64,000 nucleotides of DNA, from positions 2,666,001 to 2,730,000 of the forward strand of contig OZ244806.1 in assembly GCA_965220075.1 (NCBI GenBank), given 5' to 3'. The DNA is from G965220075 sp965220075. Its GTDB lineage: Bacteria > Chloroflexota > UBA11872. Shown here one piece after another: positions 52,176 through 60,778 of this stretch. A program made the translations under genes and the position numbers. Numbering within the stretch: the stretch's first letter is position 1; each line of letters begins with the position of its first letter. The notes under the pieces are model-generated. The model had not been told where the DNA came from, made no database searches, and worked only from the letters and a program-made list of their open reading frames with translations.

Positions 52176-55100
52176 ATGAGGGCCGAGCCAAACGAGCATC
52201 GTTTCGAGCCGCTGCCCGAGGAGCTCGATTTCCCGGCCATGGAGCGGCGCATCCTGGACTTCTGGGAGCGCAACCGGTGCTTCGAAACTCTGCGCGAGAA
52301 AAATGCGAACGGTCCGCGCTGGTCGTTTTTCGATGGACCGATCACGGCCAACAACCCCATGGGAGTGCATCACGCCTGGGGCCGCACCTATAAGGACGTC
52401 TACCAGCGCTACAGGGCCATGCGCGGCTACCACCAGCGCTTCCAAAACGGCTTCGATTGTCAGGGTCTCTGGCTTGAGGTCGAGGTCGAGAAGGAGCTTG
52501 GATTCGAGAGCAAGCGAGACATCGAGGAGTACGGCCTGGAGGAGTTCGCCGACCGCTGCCGCGAGCGGGTCGGGAAGTATTCAGCCATCCAGACCGAGCA
52601 ATCGGTCCGCCTGGGGCAGTGGATGGACTGGCCCAGCTCGTACTTCACGCATCACGACAGCAACGTCGAGCACATATGGCACTTCCTGAAAACGTGCCAC
52701 CAGCGCGGCTGGATCGAGCAGTCTCAGCGAGCCATGCCGTGGTGCTCGCGCTGCGGCACCGCACTCTCGCAGCACGAGCTCGTCGACACATACGAGCAGG
52801 TAACGCACGACTCCGTCTACGTTCGCTTCCCGCTGTGCGACCAACCCGACGCTTCGCTCCTGATCTGGACGACTACTCCCTGGACGCTGGCCGCGAACGT
52901 AGCCGCGGCCGTGCACCCGGAGCTTGAATACGTAGAAGTCGAGCGGGCCGGTCATCGTTATTACATGGCGGCGGCCGCGCTGGCCGCGGGACTCGCCGGC
53001 GAGTCGAGGGAGATCAGGCGGCTGCGCGGCTCGGAGATGCTCGGCTGGCGCTACGTTGGGCCCTTCGACGAGCTACCCGCCGTGCGCGGCACCGAGCACC
53101 GCGTCATCCCCTGGTCGGAGGTCGGCGCGGAGGAGGGCACCGGCATCGTGCACATCGCGCCCGGCGCGGGCGAGGAGGATTTCCAGCTCAGCCGCGAGCT
53201 CGATCTGCCGGTGCTGATCCCCATCGACGAAAACGGCCTGTACGTCGACGGCTACGCGTTTCTGACCGGTCGCGACGCCTCCGAGGTCGCCGCGTCGATC
53301 ATCGCCGACCTGCGCGCGCGAAAACTGCTGGAGCGCGCCGAGCGCTTCGAGCATCGCTATCCCCACTGCTGGCGCTGCCGCGAGGAGCTGGTGTTCCGGG
53401 TGGACGCGGAGTGGTTCATTCGCGTGGACGGTATTCGTGGACCAATGCTGGAGGCGGCCGCGGAGGTTCGCTGGATCCCGGAGTACGCCGGCGCGCAGAT
53501 GGCCAACTGGCTGCAGAACATGGGTGATTGGAACATCTCGAGACGGCGGTTCTGGGGACTTCCGCTGCCCTTCTATCCCTGTGCGGAATGTGGGCGCTTG
53601 AACGTGATCGGCTCGCGTGCCGAGCTGGAGTCGCGCGCGCTAAGCGGCCTCGAGCAGCTTCGCGAGCTGCACCGGCCCTGGATCGACCGCGTGACCGTCA
53701 GCTGCGAGCAATGCGGCGAGCCGGTCCGGCGCATCACGGCGGTCGGCGACGCCTGGCTGGACGCCGGCATCGTGCCGTTCTCAACCCTCGGGTACCTGGG
53801 GCGGGGCTCGGCCTGGAGCGCCTGGTACCCGGCCGATTTCATCACCGAGATGCGCGAGCAGATCCGCCTTTGGTTCTACTCCATGCTCTTCATGAGCGTG
53901 ACCCTCGAAGGCCGCTCGCCTTACCAGACGGTGTTCGTCTACGAAAAGCTCAATGACGAGACCGGACGGCCCATGCACAAGAGCTGGGGCAACGCCGTCG
54001 AGTTCCACGAGGCGGCCGAGCGCATGGGCGCCGACGTCATGCGCTGGATGTACGCCGGCCAGAATCCGCTCTACAACATCAACTTCGGCTACGGTCCGGC
54101 GGGCGAAATCAAGCGCCGCCTGCTGACTCTCTGGAACACCTACGCCTTCTTCATAACCTACGCGCGTCTCGATCGGTTCGATCCGGGCTCGTCCGCCATT
54201 CCGGTCGCGGCGCGCAGCGATCTGGACCGCTGGGCTATCTCGCGTCTGCAGGGTCTGATCGAGACGATGACCAAGGCGCTGGACGCGTATTCGGTTCATC
54301 TGGGCGTACGCGCGGCGCAGGCGTTTATCGACGATCTTTCCAACTGGTACGTGCGCCGCGGCCGGCGCCGCTACTGGAAAGCGGAGGACGATACCGATAA
54401 ACAGGCGGCCTACCAGACCCTTCACGAGGCGCTGACAGTCCTGGTGCGACTGCTCGCGCCGATAATGCCGTTCTGGGCCGAGGACATCTATCAGAACCTC
54501 GCGCGGAGCACTAACGGCGGCGCGCCGCCGAGCGTCCACCTCAGCGAGTGGCCGCAGGCCGATCCGGCCTTGCGCGACGTGGAGCTGGATGCGGCCATGG
54601 CCAAGGTCCAGCGGGTGGTGAGAGTGGGCCGGGCGGCCCGTAGCAGCGCCGAGCTGAAGCTGCGCCAGCCGCTGCGCACGGCCTTGGTGGGCCTGGCCGA
54701 CGAGTCCGCCTGGGACCTCGTGCACGCCCATAGTCACCACGTCCTCGAGGAGCTCAACGTAAAGAGCATCGAGCCGATGCCGAAGGGCGATGAGCTGGTG
54801 GAGTACGTGGTCAAACCCAATTACCGCGCGCTCGGACCGCGGCTGGGGCGGCTGGTGAAACCTCTGGCCGCGCGGCTCTCCGAGCTCGATCCGGGTTCGG
54901 TCGTACGCACCATCGAGGACGGCGGCAGCGTGCATGTCGAGGTCGACGGGCGGACATTGGAGCTGAGCGGAGACGACATCATGATCCGGCGCACTGCTCG
55001 AGCCGGCTACGGAGTCGCCGAGCAGGATGGGATCATCGTGGCCGTATCCACCGAGCTGGACGACGACCTGCGGGCCGAGGGCCTGGCCCGCGAGGTCGTT

Positions 55101-55337
55101 CACGCCGTCCAGAATCTACGCAAGACGGCCGGTCTCGAGATCTCGGACCGCATCGTGCTGTGGCTCAACGGTGACGATCGGGTGTCGCAAATCCGATCAA
55201 GATATGGCGGCATGATTGCCGCCGAAGTGCTCGCCCTGGATCTCAGGGGCGATCCGCCACCCGCGCAGGCCGAGGCGGCGGCCGCGCGGCTCAACGGAGT
55301 CCAGGTGAACTACGGATTGCAGCGGCTGGCCTCGTGA
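52176..55337 (+). CDS. ileS: Isoleucine--tRNA ligase
   Basis: A 1053-residue class I synthetase. The HIGH signature is replaced by HHAW (residues 65-68, in MGVHHAWGRTYKD) and KMSKS by MHKSWGN (residues 600-606), as in the eukaryote-like or type 2 branch that is often mupirocin-insensitive. The editing insert (CP1) carries TTPWTLAANVAAA and GTGIVHIAPGAGEEDF. Cys pairs CSRC, CWRC, CAEC and CEQC suggest zinc sites. The ATG at 52176 follows GAGGTGACGGC. The stop overlaps the next small ORF (GTGA). Confidence 0.95.
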   Translation: MRAEPNEHRFEPLPEELDFPAMERRILDFWERNRCFETLREKNANGPRWSFFDGPITANNPMGVHHAWGRTYKDVYQRYRAMRGYHQRFQNGFDCQGLWLEVEVEKELGFESKRDIEEYGLEEFADRCRERVGKYSAIQTEQSVRLGQWMDWPSSYFTHHDSNVEHIWHFLKTCHQRGWIEQSQRAMPWCSRCGTALSQHELVDTYEQVTHDSVYVRFPLCDQPDASLLIWTTTPWTLAANVAAAVHPELEYVEVERAGHRYYMAAAALAAGLAGESREIRRLRGSEMLGWRYVGPFDELPAVRGTEHRVIPWSEVGAEEGTGIVHIAPGAGEEDFQLSRELDLPVLIPIDENGLYVDGYAFLTGRDASEVAASIIADLRARKLLERAERFEHRYPHCWRCREELVFRVDAEWFIRVDGIRGPMLEAAAEVRWIPEYAGAQMANWLQNMGDWNISRRRFWGLPLPFYPCAECGRLNVIGSRAELESRALSGLEQLRELHRPWIDRVTVSCEQCGEPVRRITAVGDAWLDAGIVPFSTLGYLGRGSAWSAWYPADFITEMREQIRLWFYSMLFMSVTLEGRSPYQTVFVYEKLNDETGRPMHKSWGNAVEFHEAAERMGADVMRWMYAGQNPLYNINFGYGPAGEIKRRLLTLWNTYAFFITYARLDRFDPGSSAIPVAARSDLDRWAISRLQGLIETMTKALDAYSVHLGVRAAQAFIDDLSNWYVRRGRRRYWKAEDDTDKQAAYQTLHEALTVLVRLLAPIMPFWAEDIYQNLARSTNGGAPPSVHLSEWPQADPALRDVELDAAMAKVQRVVRVGRAARSSAELKLRQPLRTALVGLADESAWDLVHAHSHHVLEELNVKSIEPMPKGDELVEYVVKPNYRALGPRLGRLVKPLAARLSELDPGSVVRTIEDGGSVHVEVDGRTLELSGDDIMIRRTARAGYGVAEQDGIIVAVSTELDDDLRAEGLAREVVHAVQNLRKTAGLEISDRIVLWLNGDDRVSQIRSRYGGMIAAEVLALDLRGDPPPAQAEAAAARLNGVQVNYGLQRLAS

Positions 55338-55564
55338 GCACCGAGCCCCCCCGCCTGCCGGAAGATCCCACCCTGGAGGAGTGGCTGGGCTGGAAATCTC
55401 GCCGCAAGTACCTGGAGTCGCTCAACTTCGCCGGCATCGACGAGGTGTCGGCCTGGGTGCGCGAGTTCTATCTCGATCCGGAGCGCGGCCGGCAGCGCCG
55501 AGAGGAACTCGAGGCCGCGGCGACTACCCGGGAGACTAAACGCGGACCCCGCGATCCTGGTTGA
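55334..55564 (+). CDS. Small hypothetical protein, translationally coupled to ileS
   Basis: A 76-residue charged protein starting at GTG that overlaps the ileS stop (GTGA). The central part, TLEEWLGWKSRRKYLESLNF followed by AGIDEVSAWVREFY, looks helical and has real-gene codon composition. The tail (ETKRGPRDPG) is basic. I do not recognise a family. The overlap argues that it is expressed with ileS. Confidence 0.5.
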   Translation: MSTEPPRLPEDPTLEEWLGWKSRRKYLESLNFAGIDEVSAWVREFYLDPERGRQRREELEAAATTRETKRGPRDPG

Positions 55565-55657
55565 CGCTTTGCGCCGGGCACCCGCCCCTATCGCCGCCGC
55601 ATCCCGCCGTCGCGAAGGCCGCGGCGGCAACGTGGTCAAGGCGACGTAGACCCGCGC

Positions 55658-56038
55658 TTATGGGTTGCGCGCCAGCTCGACGGTCCCGTCCACCACCCGC
55701 ACGCGGTAGCTGGTGATTCGAAGTCCCAGGGGAGGGTCCACGAGCCAGCCGTCAGACACATCGTAAGTCCACCCGTGCAGCGGGCAGGTGAGCTCGCACC
55801 CGAAGAGAAACCCTGAGCCAAGCGGCGCGCCCGCGTGCTCGCACACTCCGTGGATCGCGTGCCAGCGATCGTTGACGTTGGCGATCACCACCTCGTCACC
55901 GTCGAACAGGACCGTGAGCAGCTGACCCCGCGCCGGCAAGTCGGCGGCGGGGCACACCGCGCGGAACCCATCCGTGCCCTTGGCTTGTTCCCGCTCGCGG
56001 TCGGGGTTCGTGCCCCGCGCTTGTCGATCGTCGGCCAT
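55658..56038 (-). CDS. Rieske 2Fe-2S domain protein (ferredoxin type)
   Basis: A 126-residue soluble Rieske protein. The cluster ligands are Cys66-x-His68 (GVCEHAGAPL) and Cys85-x-x-His88 (CPLHGWTYDV). The domain resembles the small subunit of nitrite reductases and Rieske-type dioxygenase ferredoxins. ATG at 56038 follows AAGAGAGA closely. It lies 17 bp downstream of the acetyltransferase gene on the same strand. No oxygenase large subunit is adjacent, so the electron-transfer partner is unknown. Confidence 0.85.
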   Translation of the reverse strand: MADDRQARGTNPDREREQAKGTDGFRAVCPAADLPARGQLLTVLFDGDEVVIANVNDRWHAIHGVCEHAGAPLGSGFLFGCELTCPLHGWTYDVSDGWLVDPPLGLRITSYRVRVVDGTVELARNP

Positions 56039-56055
56039 TCTCTCTTCGAAACTCC

Positions 56056-57108
56056 CTATCTGAGGTCTACGCACAGCTGGTGCACGTCGACCGTGCCGTC
56101 AGCGGTGGTGAGGACGCTCGACAGGCGCTTCTCCTGAGCGAATCCAGCATCGCGAAGTGCTTGCGTCCGATCCGACGAGGCGGCATGGGCGCGCACCTGG
56201 CGAATGCCCGCGCCGCGCGCGGCCTCCAGTGTGGCTTCCAACAGCCCCGCCAACTCCTCGCGATAGGTCGGATAGCACTGCATCTCGAGCGTGCCAACAC
56301 CGGCCAGCGCGCCCGCGCTCGGCGCGGCGACGGCCGCCGCCCCCACCACGCGCCCACGAGGCGTAGCCAGCAGCTTGAACTGGTTCGCCGGGTTCGCCTG
56401 GCGACGGTAGATCGTGCTGAAGAAAGGCCGGAGGCTGCCGGTCGCCTGAACCGCCGGCGGGGCATGGAAGATCGTCTCGGTGAAGTCGCGCACAATCCAG
56501 TCACGCGGCTCGTGCGCCAGCAGCAGGGCCGTGTAGCCGCCCAGGTCGCCTAGCGTTGCGTCGCGCACACGCGCCGGGCCGTCGTGGGCAAAGTACGCGG
56601 CGTCAAACCCAACGGGGTCCGTGCCCGGACACAGGGCTCGCATGGCGATCCCGTTGTAGGAGCGATAGCCGCTCTTTTCGTAGACGCGCTGCGCGATCGG
56701 GTTTCCCGTGCCCAGATAGATGGCCTTGCCGCCGTTTTCCCAAAACGCGTCCACCGAGCAGGCGGTCAGCGCCTGGGCGATGCCTTTGCCGCGATGCGCC
56801 GGGTCGGTGAGCACGAACCCGTATCCGCCGATCTCGGCGGATTGGCTGCCCGTGCCGTGCCAGGCGTTGGCCACGATCGCGCCCTCGAGCTCACCGACAA
56901 ACACCCAGTCGCGCAGGCTCGTGTCGGCCGTACCGGCAAGGAACCGGGCCAGGAACTCCTGCTCGGTGGCGGACATCCACGGATCGAATGGGCGGGCCGT
57001 AAACCACCAACGAGCGTGGTTGACCTCCGTGTCACCTCGTCCCTCGCCGGGACTCAGGACGGTGATATTGAGGGTTTCCCCGCTGCGAAGCGGGCGCTCC
57101 AGGATCAC
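56056..57108 (-). CDS. GNAT family N-acetyltransferase (two-domain)
   Basis: A 350-residue protein. The N-terminal half has acetyl-CoA motif A (FVLTDPAHRGKGIAQALT) and YLGTGNPIAQRVYEKSGYRSY (motif B region). The C-terminal half resembles a second, degenerate GNAT fold (GTLEMQCYPTYREELAGLL and ALRDAGFAQEKRLSSVL). GTG at 57108 has GGAG about eight bases upstream. It is followed closely by the Rieske gene. The acceptor substrate is unknown. Confidence 0.8.
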   Translation of the reverse strand: MILERPLRSGETLNITVLSPGEGRGDTEVNHARWWFTARPFDPWMSATEQEFLARFLAGTADTSLRDWVFVGELEGAIVANAWHGTGSQSAEIGGYGFVLTDPAHRGKGIAQALTACSVDAFWENGGKAIYLGTGNPIAQRVYEKSGYRSYNGIAMRALCPGTDPVGFDAAYFAHDGPARVRDATLGDLGGYTALLLAHEPRDWIVRDFTETIFHAPPAVQATGSLRPFFSTIYRRQANPANQFKLLATPRGRVVGAAAVAAPSAGALAGVGTLEMQCYPTYREELAGLLEATLEAARGAGIRQVRAHAASSDRTQALRDAGFAQEKRLSSVLTTADGTVDVHQLCVDLR

Positions 57109-57212
57109 GTGCTAACTCCATCAGCGGCGCGGGCGCCGGCCGGCGGCGTGCCGTCGCGATGCTGCAATGCCAGAATATCGACTCTACGGACTCACCGACT
57201 AGGATGATTTGT

Positions 57213-57953
57213 ATGTCGATTGCAGGCAGGGTTGCGCTGATCACGGGCGGAGGAACGGGCGTGGGCCGCGCCACGGCGCTCGGCCTGGCCGCTCGCGGGG
57301 TGCACGTGGCCGTGAATTACTCCCGCTCCGCCGCCGAGGCCGAGGCCACCGCACACGACGTGGAGGCGGCCGGCGTGGAGGCGCTCGCCTTGCAGGCCGA
57401 CGTGGCGTCCGACGCGGCGGTGCGCGCCATCGTGGAGCAGACCGCCGCGGCGTTCGGGCGGCTCGACTACCTGGTCAACAGCGCCGGTCATACAGCCTTC
57501 GTGGCCCACGACGACCTGGAAGCCCTCACGGATGAGATGTGGGACCGCATCATGGCGGTGAACCTCAAGGGCGCCTACCACGCGTCCCGCGCCTGCGTGC
57601 CACACATGCGCGCGGCGGGGGGCGGCGCCATCGTCAACGTCTCGTCCGTGGCCGGCATGACCGGCAGCGGCAGCTCGATCCCCTACGCCGCCTCCAAGGG
57701 CGCGCTCAACACCCTGACCAAATCCCTGGCGCGCGCGCTCGCTCCCGACATCCGTGTGAACGCAGTCGCGCCCGGGCTGATACTGACGCGCTGGGTGGAC
57801 GGCCGCGAAGACTTCGTCAAGTCAGCGGTGGACCGTACGCCACTCAAACGCGGGGCGACCGCGGAGGATGTGGCGCAAACCATTCTCTATCTCATCGAGT
57901 CCACCTACACCACGGGCGAGGTCGTGGTGCTGGATGGTGGACTACTGCTTTAG
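57213..57953 (+). CDS. SDR family oxidoreductase
   Basis: A 246-residue classical short-chain dehydrogenase. TGGGTGVG (residues 11-18) binds the cofactor, NSAG follows at about residue 89, and the triad is Ser144 or Ser145, Tyr158, Lys162 (YAASK). ATG at 57213 has TAGGA about eight bases upstream; an ATG three codons earlier is possible. The C-terminal GEVVVLDGG is typical. It is divergent from the acetyltransferase gene, and the substrate is not predictable. Confidence 0.88.
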   Translation: MSIAGRVALITGGGTGVGRATALGLAARGVHVAVNYSRSAAEAEATAHDVEAAGVEALALQADVASDAAVRAIVEQTAAAFGRLDYLVNSAGHTAFVAHDDLEALTDEMWDRIMAVNLKGAYHASRACVPHMRAAGGGAIVNVSSVAGMTGSGSSIPYAASKGALNTLTKSLARALAPDIRVNAVAPGLILTRWVDGREDFVKSAVDRTPLKRGATAEDVAQTILYLIESTYTTGEVVVLDGGLLL

Positions 57954-58085
57954 CGCCCCGCTCCCTACAAGAGCCGCGATTGGGCGCCTGCCAAGTTAGC
58001 CGTGCGCGGCGCGGCCGCGAATCGGGCCCCTCTGTGCCGTACAGGCCGAAGCGGCGGCGAAACCGGGCGGGAACGGCTTTGAAAC

Positions 58086-58123
58086 GATCAGGGGCTCGGC
58101 GATGGATCGCCGAGCCCCTGATC
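58086..58123. terminator. Perfect 18-bp inverted repeat (terminator-like)
   Basis: GATCAGGGGCTCGGCGAT (58086-58103) and ATCGCCGAGCCCCTGATC (58106-58123) are exact complements around a GG loop. It lies 24 bp beyond the stop of the minus-strand CxxC gene and after the plus-strand SDR gene. There is only a weak T run (GTTTC) on the minus strand, so it may terminate that transcript or protect its 3' end. Confidence 0.6.
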
Positions 58124-58146
58124 TGAGTGTGCTCGTACCGCGACTG

Positions 58147-58398
58147 TTACGCGGCGCGTAAGTCGAACGGCACCCGCAGCCGGCCTGTGCCCTGACAGAG
58201 CGAGCAAGTGCGCCAGAACCCCGTCTTGGCGTAGCTGGTGGGCGCGATCAGACGGCCTGATGCCTGGTAACGCAACGAACCCTTGCCTGTGCAGCGCGGG
58301 CACGTGTGTTTGCCCAGCGGTGAAGAAACCATGGCACGCGGGCCAACATAGTGGATCATCGTCTCCCCCTCATCGCGGAAACGTTCCCAGATCGTCAT
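58147..58398 (-). CDS. Small double-CxxC zinc-ribbon-like protein
   Basis: An 83-residue protein with two CxxC pairs, CPRCTGKG (Cys33, Cys36) and CSLCQGTGR (Cys65, Cys68), each followed by the glycine pattern of DnaJ-type zinc fingers (CxxCxGxG). It would bind one zinc. No J-domain or other domain is present. A role in protein or RNA binding is suggested only by analogy. ATG at 58398. A strong palindrome lies immediately downstream. Confidence 0.65.
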   Translation of the reverse strand: MTIWERFRDEGETMIHYVGPRAMVSSPLGKHTCPRCTGKGSLRYQASGRLIAPTSYAKTGFWRTCSLCQGTGRLRVPFDLRAA

Positions 58399-58595
58399 TG
58401 ACCTGGACGAAAACGTCCGTCCACCTTGGACGGCCTGCGGATTATAGCGGCGCCGGAGCGTCAGTGCACATAGTTTTGGGCGGCTGTTTCGCCGCTATCC
58501 AAGAGGATTTTGCAACCGAGTCCGAGCGCCGCGGGCCGCGGCGACGCGCCGCTCATTACAATGAGCGCGCCAGCCGCCAGCATTAGGTGAGCGAG

Positions 58596-59669
58596 ATGCC
58601 GCATCTCTGGGGCCGCGACTACTCCCGCGCCGAGCTCATGCAGCGAATCAGCGACGTTTCACAGGTAGGTGGGGCGCAGGCTTATAGGATCGACGGCGGA
58701 CCGGGCGACGGGCTGCCGACCGTAGAAGTCGACACAGGTTCCGGCTTCCGCTTTCGGGTGGTCCCGGGCCGCGGACTCGACATCTCGGGTGCGTGGTACA
58801 AGGGCATTCCGCTCGCGTTCCGCACAGCCGCGGGTGAGGTGCAGAGCACACGCCACGAGCCCGCCGGGATGGGCTGGATTCGCACCAGCGTGCTGGGTCT
58901 GCTCACGACCGCCGGTCTCGACAACGCCGGAGACCCCGGCACGGACGAGGGGGCGGAGTTCGGGCTGCATGGACGCTACTCCCACACGCCCGCCGACAAC
59001 GTTCAGGTCGACGGCGAGTGGCAGGGCGACGAGTACATGATCTGGGTGCAGGGACGCGTGCGCCAGGCCGCGCTGTACGGCGAGTACCTGGAAGTCAAAC
59101 GGCGCATCTCAACCCAGCTTGGCGCCAGCTCGCTAACGGTTCATGACGAGATCACCAACCTCGGACACCGCCCCGAGCCGATGATGGTCCTCTACCACAT
59201 CAACCCCGGGTTCCCGGTTCTGAACGAAGGTTCGCGCGTGCATATGCGCAGCCGGTCGCGCCGCCCGCACTACGAGAGCTCGCCGCCCGGCGAGCCGGAG
59301 TGGCGCTCCTACCACGGCCCCACTCCGGGTTGGGCGCTGCAAGTGTTCGTGCATGACGTGGAGCCGGACCCGGATGGGACCGTGCGCGCGGCGTTGGTCA
59401 ACCGCGGATTCGGCGACGGCATCGGGCTCCTGATCACACACAACAAGAACCAGCTTCCTTTTGTGAATCAGTGGAAGCAGACCGGTTTGGGCGAGTACGT
59501 GACGGCCATCGAGCCGGCCAATTGCAGCGTGATGGGTCGGGTTCAGAACCGTGCGGACGGGACCCTTCAGGTTCTCGAACCGGGCGAGACCGTGGAATTC
59601 GACGTCAGCATCGGCGTGCTGGACGGCGCGTCCGCGATCGACGAGATCGTGGCGTTGATCGGCGAATAG
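58596..59669 (+). CDS. DUF4432 family protein (aldose-1-epimerase-like fold)
   Basis: A 357-residue protein of the galactose-mutarotase-like superfamily, DUF4432 branch. VVPGRGLDISGAWYKGIPLAF, GLHGRYSHTPADNV, VLYHINPGFPVLNEGS and AIEPANCSVMGR are typical segments, the last region carrying the catalytic-Glu equivalent. I prefer ATG at 58596 because AGGTGAG lies upstream; a GTG three codons earlier is the alternative. Members usually occur in sugar catabolic loci and are believed to act on carbohydrates; the exact activity is not known. Confidence 0.82.
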   Translation: MPHLWGRDYSRAELMQRISDVSQVGGAQAYRIDGGPGDGLPTVEVDTGSGFRFRVVPGRGLDISGAWYKGIPLAFRTAAGEVQSTRHEPAGMGWIRTSVLGLLTTAGLDNAGDPGTDEGAEFGLHGRYSHTPADNVQVDGEWQGDEYMIWVQGRVRQAALYGEYLEVKRRISTQLGASSLTVHDEITNLGHRPEPMMVLYHINPGFPVLNEGSRVHMRSRSRRPHYESSPPGEPEWRSYHGPTPGWALQVFVHDVEPDPDGTVRAALVNRGFGDGIGLLITHNKNQLPFVNQWKQTGLGEYVTAIEPANCSVMGRVQNRADGTLQVLEPGETVEFDVSIGVLDGASAIDEIVALIGE

Positions 59670-59710
59670 GCCGATGAACGCTGAGTGCAGACGGTAGCCG
59701 CCGGCCCGAC

Positions 59711-60163
59711 TTGAGTCCTGTACGAGGTCCCAAGCCGGCGTGTGCCGGGCCGCCTCATCACACCGAGCGTATACGGGTGCGCTACTCGGATACCGACGCG
59801 CAGGGAATCGCGCATCACTCCAACTACTTCCGGTGGCTGGAGGAGGCGCGGATTGGGTTCCTGGAGGCCATCGGATCCGATTACGCGCGAATGAACGCGC
59901 GCGGGCTGTTCATTCCGGTGGTGGCCTGTTCAGGCGAATTCCGCGCGTCCGCGGCAGCCGCGGATCTGCTCGATATCCAGCTCTGGGTAAGCGCCTGCAC
60001 TCGCGCGCGGCTCGACTTTGCGTATCAGGTGCGGCGCGGCGGCGTGTCGCTGGCCACGGCCAACTCCACGCACGCCTTCGTCGATTCGGGCGGGAAGCCG
60101 CGCCGGCTGCCGCGCGACGATCCCTTTTGGCAGCAACTGCGCCGACGGACAGCTTCGTCGTGA
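59711..60163 (+). CDS. Acyl-CoA thioesterase (4HBT hot-dog fold)
   Basis: A 150-residue hot-dog thioesterase. VRYSDTDAQGIAHHSNYFRWLEEAR contains the catalytic Asp and the helix of 4-hydroxybenzoyl-CoA-type enzymes (YbgC/FadM-like). The rest (ACSGEFRASAAAADLLDIQL, TANSTHAFVD) also fits. The start is TTG at 59711; the first ~15 residues are not conserved. It hydrolyses acyl-CoA in the cytoplasm, with chain length unknown. Confidence 0.85.
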   Translation: MSPVRGPKPACAGPPHHTERIRVRYSDTDAQGIAHHSNYFRWLEEARIGFLEAIGSDYARMNARGLFIPVVACSGEFRASAAAADLLDIQLWVSACTRARLDFAYQVRRGGVSLATANSTHAFVDSGGKPRRLPRDDPFWQQLRRRTASS

Positions 60164-60220
60164 GGCGGCGCCCGGCCCACGCCCGTGCGGCGCGGCCCTG
60201 GCAGTCCGTAGAATGACGGC

Positions 60221-60709
60221 GTGAGCCGGTTACCGAGCGCAAGCGCGCCGCTTCGTGTATTTCTTTCCGGCGTAGTGCAGGGATCGCGCAGGGACTCCGG
60301 CCACCACTCGCAGGATTACCGCCAACGCCTGCGGCGGCTGCTGGAGCAAGCTCACCCCGAGGCGGAGGTCGTATGCCCGGTGGAGCTGAATCCCGGCTCC
60401 GGCGGCTACGACGAAGCCCTGGCCCGCCAGGCTTTCCTCGCTGAGCTGGAGCTTGCGGCCAGCTGTGACGTGACTATCGCCTACGCCCCGGTGGCGACGA
60501 TGGGAACGGCGGTCGAGATGTTCCAAGCCTTCAGCGCGGGCAAGTCGGTGTTCGCGATCTCGCCGATGGCGGAGAACTGGGCGATCCGATTCTTGTCCAC
60601 GCGGGTATTCCCGGACTTCACGGCGTTCGAGGACTTCGTGGCCGCCGGCGGTCTGGCGCGCGCCTTCCAGGCGCACCGCACGGAGGCGCTGGCCGGCTCG
60701 GCGGAATAA
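60221..60709 (+). CDS. Nucleoside 2-deoxyribosyltransferase-like protein
   Basis: A 162-residue Rossmann-like protein. LRVFLSGVVQGSRRDSG, ELELAASCDVTIAYAPVATMGTAVEMFQA and GKSVFAISP resemble nucleoside 2-deoxyribosyltransferase-superfamily proteins, in which a GTAxE segment carries the catalytic Glu. A role in nucleotide salvage or sanitation is possible. No characterised subgroup is obvious, and the GTG start at 60221 is not strongly supported by a ribosome site. Confidence 0.55.
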   Translation: MSRLPSASAPLRVFLSGVVQGSRRDSGHHSQDYRQRLRRLLEQAHPEAEVVCPVELNPGSGGYDEALARQAFLAELELAASCDVTIAYAPVATMGTAVEMFQAFSAGKSVFAISPMAENWAIRFLSTRVFPDFTAFEDFVAAGGLARAFQAHRTEALAGSAE

Positions 60710-60778
60710 GGCCGAGCCTGGCGGGTCGCAATCGGCGCCGCGGTATGGGCCGGCGCGAGCCCGGCGCCGAACGGACTC

